The position numbers were made by a program, and so were the translations under genes. A stretch of 17,619 bases of DNA, taken from positions 17,606 through 35,224 of the forward strand of contig DHOB01000042.1 in the NCBI GenBank assembly GCA_002409675.1. The letters run 5' to 3'. Under the pieces are notes generated by a model. The model worked only from the letters and a program-made list of their open reading frames with translations, had not been told where the DNA came from and ran no database searches. This document shows positions 14,526 through 17,619 of this stretch, piece after piece. This DNA comes from Ruminococcaceae bacterium UBA5401 (GTDB lineage Bacteria; Bacillota; Clostridia; Oscillospirales; Acutalibacteraceae). The first letter of the stretch is position 1. Every line of letters starts with the position of its first letter.

Positions 14526-15209
14526 GTGATAGTTTTTCAAAATGTAAGCAAGGTTTATCCCAACGGGACGCAGGCACTGAACCATATAAACCTGCGTGTG
14601 GAAGACGGGGAGTTCGTCTTCATCGTAGGCGCCTCGGGGGCGGGGAAAAGCACGTTTTTAAAACTGATTACCTGTGAAGAGCGCCCGACGGAGGGGGAAA
14701 TTCTGGTAGGGGAGCAGAAGCTGTCGAACCTGCGGCGCGGCGACGTGCCCTACCTGCGGCGCATGATGGGCATGGTGTTCCAGGATTTCCGGCTCATCAG
14801 CAAGATGACGGTCTACGAGAACGTGGCGTTCGCCATGCACGTCGTCGGCGCCACAAGCCGTGAGATCCGGCGGCGCGTGCCGTACATACTGGGCCTGGTG
14901 AACCTGCAGGACAAGGCGCGCTGCCACCCGCGGGAGCTTTCGGGCGGCGAGCAGCAGCGCGTGGGGCTTGCCCGCGCGCTGGTCAACAACCCCAAACTGC
15001 TGATTGCGGACGAGCCCACGGGCAACGTGGACCCGGCGCTTTCGTTTGAGATTGTGGACCTCCTCAACGAAATCAACAAGCGCGGCACGACCGTGCTGAT
15101 GGTCACGCACGAGCATTCGCTGGTCAAGCGGTTCCAGCGGCGCGTGGTCGAAATCAACCGGGGCTCCGTCGTGGCCGACAGCTGCAACTGGGGGGTGGCC
15201 CGCGCATGA
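14526..15209 (+). CDS. ftsE: Cell division ATP-binding protein FtsE
   Basis: A 227-residue ABC ATPase, the standard FtsE length. It pairs with FtsX to control peptidoglycan hydrolases at the division site. Family features: opening IVFQNVSKVYPNGTQAL, Walker A GASGAGKST (about 36-44), the FtsE-typical Q-loop VFQDFRL, signature LSGGEQQRV, Walker B LLIADEPTGNVDP and switch THEH. The start is GTG at 14526: it gives the family N-terminus M-I-V-F, with GGGAG 10 bases upstream. A TTG two codons earlier (14520) is an alternative; the ATG far upstream (14442) lies in a probable hairpin and is unlikely. Its stop overlaps the ftsX start in ATGA, indicating coupled translation. Confidence 0.95.
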   Translation: MIVFQNVSKVYPNGTQALNHINLRVEDGEFVFIVGASGAGKSTFLKLITCEERPTEGEILVGEQKLSNLRRGDVPYLRRMMGMVFQDFRLISKMTVYENVAFAMHVVGATSREIRRRVPYILGLVNLQDKARCHPRELSGGEQQRVGLARALVNNPKLLIADEPTGNVDPALSFEIVDLLNEINKRGTTVLMVTHEHSLVKRFQRRVVEINRGSVVADSCNWGVARA

Positions 15210-16114
15210 AGAATTTTCGCTACCTGCTCAAAGAAGGCGTGCGGAACATCTGGAGCAACCGCACCATGTCGCTCGCCTCGGTGGGCGTGCTGGTCTCGTG
15301 CCTGCTGCTGACGGGGGCGGCGGTGCTGTTCTCCATGAACATCAACGCGGCCATGAAGACCATCGAGGGCACCAACTCCGTGCGGGTCTATATGAAAGAG
15401 GGCCTGCCGGTGCTCTCGGCGGTCAAGACGGGCGCCGAAATCAAGAAGCTCGACAACATCGCGAGCTGCAGATTCATCCCGAAAGACGACGCGATGGAGC
15501 GCATGATGGACATGCTGGGCGAAAAGGACGCCACCCTGCTGAACGGCATGACGGGGAAGGACAACCCCCTGCCGGACGCCTACCAGATCTCGTTCCGCGA
15601 CCTGTCGAAATACAAGACCACGGTCGCCAGGATTCAGAAAATCAGCGGCGTGGGCAGCATCAACGACTATTCCGACATCGCGGCGAAGCTCACGAAGCTG
15701 GACCGCATCGTCACGACGGGCGGGTTCTGGATCATCCTGCTGCTGAGCCTCGTCTCGCTGTTCATCATCTCCAACACCATCCGCGTGACGATGTTCTCGC
15801 GCAGGCTGGAGATCAACATCATGAAGTCGGTCGGCGCGACCGACTGGTTCGTGCGCGTGCCGTTCATCGTGGAGGGCATGATTATCGGGCTGATTTCCGG
15901 GGCCGTCAGCAGCGGAATCCTGCACCTGCTCTACGGCAGCCTGACCCGGACGATCACGTCCATCGTCCATTTTTCGCCGATTGCGATGAGCGCCCTTTCG
16001 GGCCGCCTGACCGCGGCGTTCCTGCTGGCCGGCTGCCTGTTCGGCGCGCTGGGCGGCATCATTTCAATCGGGAGATACCTGAAGAAAGAGGGAGGCGAAA
16101 TTGTTGACTGGTAG
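15206..16114 (+). CDS. ftsX: Cell division membrane protein FtsX
   Basis: A 302-residue FtsX with the expected layout: cytoplasmic start, membrane span (about 23-43), large extracellular domain (about 44-170), then three more spans (about 171-191, 219-243, 268-290). The second to third span connector has the permease motif EINIMKSVGATDWFVR (about 202-217), which contacts the ATPase. FtsX passes ATP-driven changes in FtsE to a coiled-coil hydrolase outside the cell. It overlaps ftsE by four bases (ATGA), and its last 14 bases overlap the TTG start of the hydrolase gene, so all three are likely made in matched amounts. Confidence 0.95.
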   Translation: MKNFRYLLKEGVRNIWSNRTMSLASVGVLVSCLLLTGAAVLFSMNINAAMKTIEGTNSVRVYMKEGLPVLSAVKTGAEIKKLDNIASCRFIPKDDAMERMMDMLGEKDATLLNGMTGKDNPLPDAYQISFRDLSKYKTTVARIQKISGVGSINDYSDIAAKLTKLDRIVTTGGFWIILLLSLVSLFIISNTIRVTMFSRRLEINIMKSVGATDWFVRVPFIVEGMIIGLISGAVSSGILHLLYGSLTRTITSIVHFSPIAMSALSGRLTAAFLLAGCLFGALGGIISIGRYLKKEGGEIVDW

Positions 16115-17372
16115 GCAGTTTTTAAGCAGCATCATGACTTCTACGGTTGCCCTGGCGCTGGTTCTGGCCGCTTCTGCCGGGACGGCCGCCCCGGCGCGGG
16201 CCGCCACGCTGGGCGAGCTGCGCCAGCAGCAGTCGTCCCTTCAGCAGCAGGGGCAGCAGCTGGACGGTCAGCTTCAGAAGCTGAAGAACGATAAGGCCCA
16301 GCAGCAGCAGTATCAGGCAACGCTCCGGGCAAAGGGAATGAACCTCGAGCAGCAAATCGACAGCAAAAACCAGCAGATTTGGGATTTGGACGCGGACATC
16401 TTTCAAAAGCAGAAAGTCATCGCCGAGAAACAGAAAGACATCGAAGCGGATTACGAAAAGCTGAAAGAGCGGGTCCGCGCGATTTACGAGACGGGCGAGG
16501 CCTCCAACCTGGAGATCCTGCTGAATGCGAAAAACATCATGGACCTCGCCGACAAGGCGGAGGTCCTGGAGGTCGTCTCCAAACACGACACGGCCCTCAT
16601 CAACACGCTGAAAAGCGACCTGAACACCGTGAAGGAGCAGAAGGCGGCGATTGAGCAGAACCGCAAGTCGGTCAGCGATGCGAAGAAATCGCTGGAACAG
16701 AACCGGCAGCAGCTGACAGCGCTCGCCCAGGAGGCGGCGAAGACCAGCGCCAGGCTGGACCAGAACCAGCAGAAGCTGGAATCCGCCCAGGCGGACAACC
16801 AGCAGGCTCAGCAGGCGGCGGACGCGCTGGTCAGCCAGTGGCTTTCCGGCGCCGATACGTCCGAAGACAGCGGCGCGGCCCGCACTTCGGGCGGCGGTTC
16901 CGGCAGCGCTTCGGGCGGAAACTCCGGCGGCGGCACTTCCGGCCGCAGCTCGGGGAACCGCTCCGAATCACCTTCTTATACCCATTCCGACCCCGCGCCT
17001 TCTTCAGGCGGCAGCGCTTCCAGAATGGTCTCGGTGGCGGGCCGGTATATCGGCCGCAGCTATGAGTGGGGCGCCGCGGGGCCGAGCACGTTCGACTGCT
17101 CCGGCTTTGTGTCGTATGTCGCCAACCACAGCGGCTGGAATTTCGGCCGGAGGGACGTCGGCGGCCTTCACGCCCTGTGCAGCCCGGTCTCCAATCCGCA
17201 GCCGGGCGACCTCGTGTTCTACTCCGACTACGACCATGTGGGCATCTACGTCGGCGGCGGCCGGGCCATCCAGTGCGACGGCGACCAGACCCACTCCAGG
17301 CCGGGGGTCGAGACCGTGAGCCTTTCCGGCTACTGGAGCGGGCGGATCGATTCTTTCGGCCGTCTGCCGTAA
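16101..17372 (+). CDS. Secreted coiled-coil NlpC/P60 peptidoglycan hydrolase
   Basis: A 423-residue protein with a signal peptide (about 1-34, ending APARA), a long Gln-rich coiled coil (about 37-245) like CwlO/PcsB partners of FtsX, a Gly/Ser-rich linker (about 246-310) and a C-terminal NlpC/P60 domain. Catalytic Cys333 lies in STFDCSGF and His379 in DHVGIYVG. The third polar position, usually His in an I-H-A context, is Gln391 in AIQC. Expected role: cutting stem peptides in the wall, activated by FtsEX. The start is TTG at 16101, with GGAGG 5 bases upstream, overlapping the ftsX end; no better ATG gives the full signal peptide. The location right after ftsX strongly supports the link. Confidence 0.92.
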   Translation: MLTGRQFLSSIMTSTVALALVLAASAGTAAPARAATLGELRQQQSSLQQQGQQLDGQLQKLKNDKAQQQQYQATLRAKGMNLEQQIDSKNQQIWDLDADIFQKQKVIAEKQKDIEADYEKLKERVRAIYETGEASNLEILLNAKNIMDLADKAEVLEVVSKHDTALINTLKSDLNTVKEQKAAIEQNRKSVSDAKKSLEQNRQQLTALAQEAAKTSARLDQNQQKLESAQADNQQAQQAADALVSQWLSGADTSEDSGAARTSGGGSGSASGGNSGGGTSGRSSGNRSESPSYTHSDPAPSSGGSASRMVSVAGRYIGRSYEWGAAGPSTFDCSGFVSYVANHSGWNFGRRDVGGLHALCSPVSNPQPGDLVFYSDYDHVGIYVGGGRAIQCDGDQTHSRPGVETVSLSGYWSGRIDSFGRLP

Positions 17373-17518
17373 GCGGCAGGAGAAAAGATTCCATAAATTC
17401 GTTTCATAAAAAGCCTTGCAAACAGTTACAAAAGGGTTCCGTCCAGCCGCCCGACCGACGCGCTGGGCGGCCTATTCTCAGTTAAAGGATAAGGGTACCG
17501 GAAAAAAAGGAGGCGAAA
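17373..17518. other. Gap between hydrolase and next secreted-protein gene
   Basis: It contains a perfect 7-bp hairpin, GCCGCCC (17446-17452) with GGGCGGC (17465-17471), but no T-run, so termination is doubtful. AAGGGTACC occurs at 17491-17499, a third GGTACC-centred site. The last bases, AAGGAGGCGAAA, repeat the ribosome site used by the hydrolase gene. Confidence 0.4.
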
Positions 17519-17619
17519 TTGTTGGCTGGCAGGCGGATTGCGAAATGCGCGGCGGCGCTGGCGCTGGCGTTCCTTATTTTTGCCTCCGGGCAGGTCGGCG
17601 CGGCGCCGGCCGCCGCGTC
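17519..17619 (+). CDS. Start of a second secreted protein, cut by window edge
   Basis: A partial frame from TTG 17519 with a strong GGAGG 5 bases upstream. The first residues, MLAGRRIAKCAAALALAFL, then a small-residue stretch ending GAAPAAA, form a signal peptide. The start region (17509-17536) matches the hydrolase start region (16091-16118) at 25 of 28 bases, and both proteins open M-L-x-G-R. It is probably a second coiled-coil or wall-hydrolase protein arising by tandem duplication, or at least a gene that borrowed the same translation start. The mature domain is outside the window. Confidence 0.65.
   Translation, partial: MLAGRRIAKCAAALALAFLIFASGQVGAAPAAA

Overview
The window looks like chromosome from a GC-rich member of the Clostridia, most like the Oscillospiraceae/Ruminococcaceae group. 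The supports are Gram-positive gene families (FtsEX with a coiled-coil NlpC/P60 hydrolase, CdaR-type regulator, DUF4830 protein, clostridial Crp/Fnr regulator, clostridial EF-G-like GTPase), purine-rich Shine-Dalgarno sites, frequent GTG/TTG starts, lipoprotein signal peptides and GC-rich codons. The placement is inferred from protein character, not from a database match.

Left third (1-7474): a flavin-based extracellular electron transfer (FLEET/EET) locus of the kind described in Listeria. Six genes run on the minus strand in the order ndh2 - dmkB - dmkA - eetA - eetB - lipoprotein, with very short gaps or overlaps and a good intrinsic terminator at 146-183. fmnB (ApbE-type flavin transferase) is divergent from ndh2 across a compact regulatory region that also carries a 13-codon leader ORF. 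DmkB and DmkA should make a dedicated demethylmenaquinone, Ndh2 should reduce it with NADH, EetA/EetB are membrane components of the route, and FmnB should attach FMN to an extracytoplasmic acceptor. The usual acceptor PplA is not in the window. Its place is taken by an unrelated-looking lipoprotein without a flavinylation motif. This is the most interesting system seen here.

Middle (7484-11640): a Crp/Fnr regulator convergent with fmnB, with a perfect 34-bp palindrome placed at about -41.5 of its own promoter; a 600-base non-coding stretch with a minus-strand promoter lacking an obvious gene and one copy of an interspersed intergenic repeat (two more copies lie at 179-340); an EF-G-like GTPase with degenerate G3 and G4 motifs; and a DUF4830 membrane-anchored protein whose ribosome binding site lies in a predicted hairpin.

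Right (11883-17619): a MsmK/UgpC-type sugar ABC ATPase and a CdaR/PucR-type regulator, each with a GGTACC-centred sequence at the predicted transcription start; then an ftsE-ftsX-hydrolase cluster for cell-wall hydrolysis at division, followed by the start of a second secreted protein that repeats the translation start region of the hydrolase. No tRNA, rRNA, CRISPR array, transposase or phage gene was seen.
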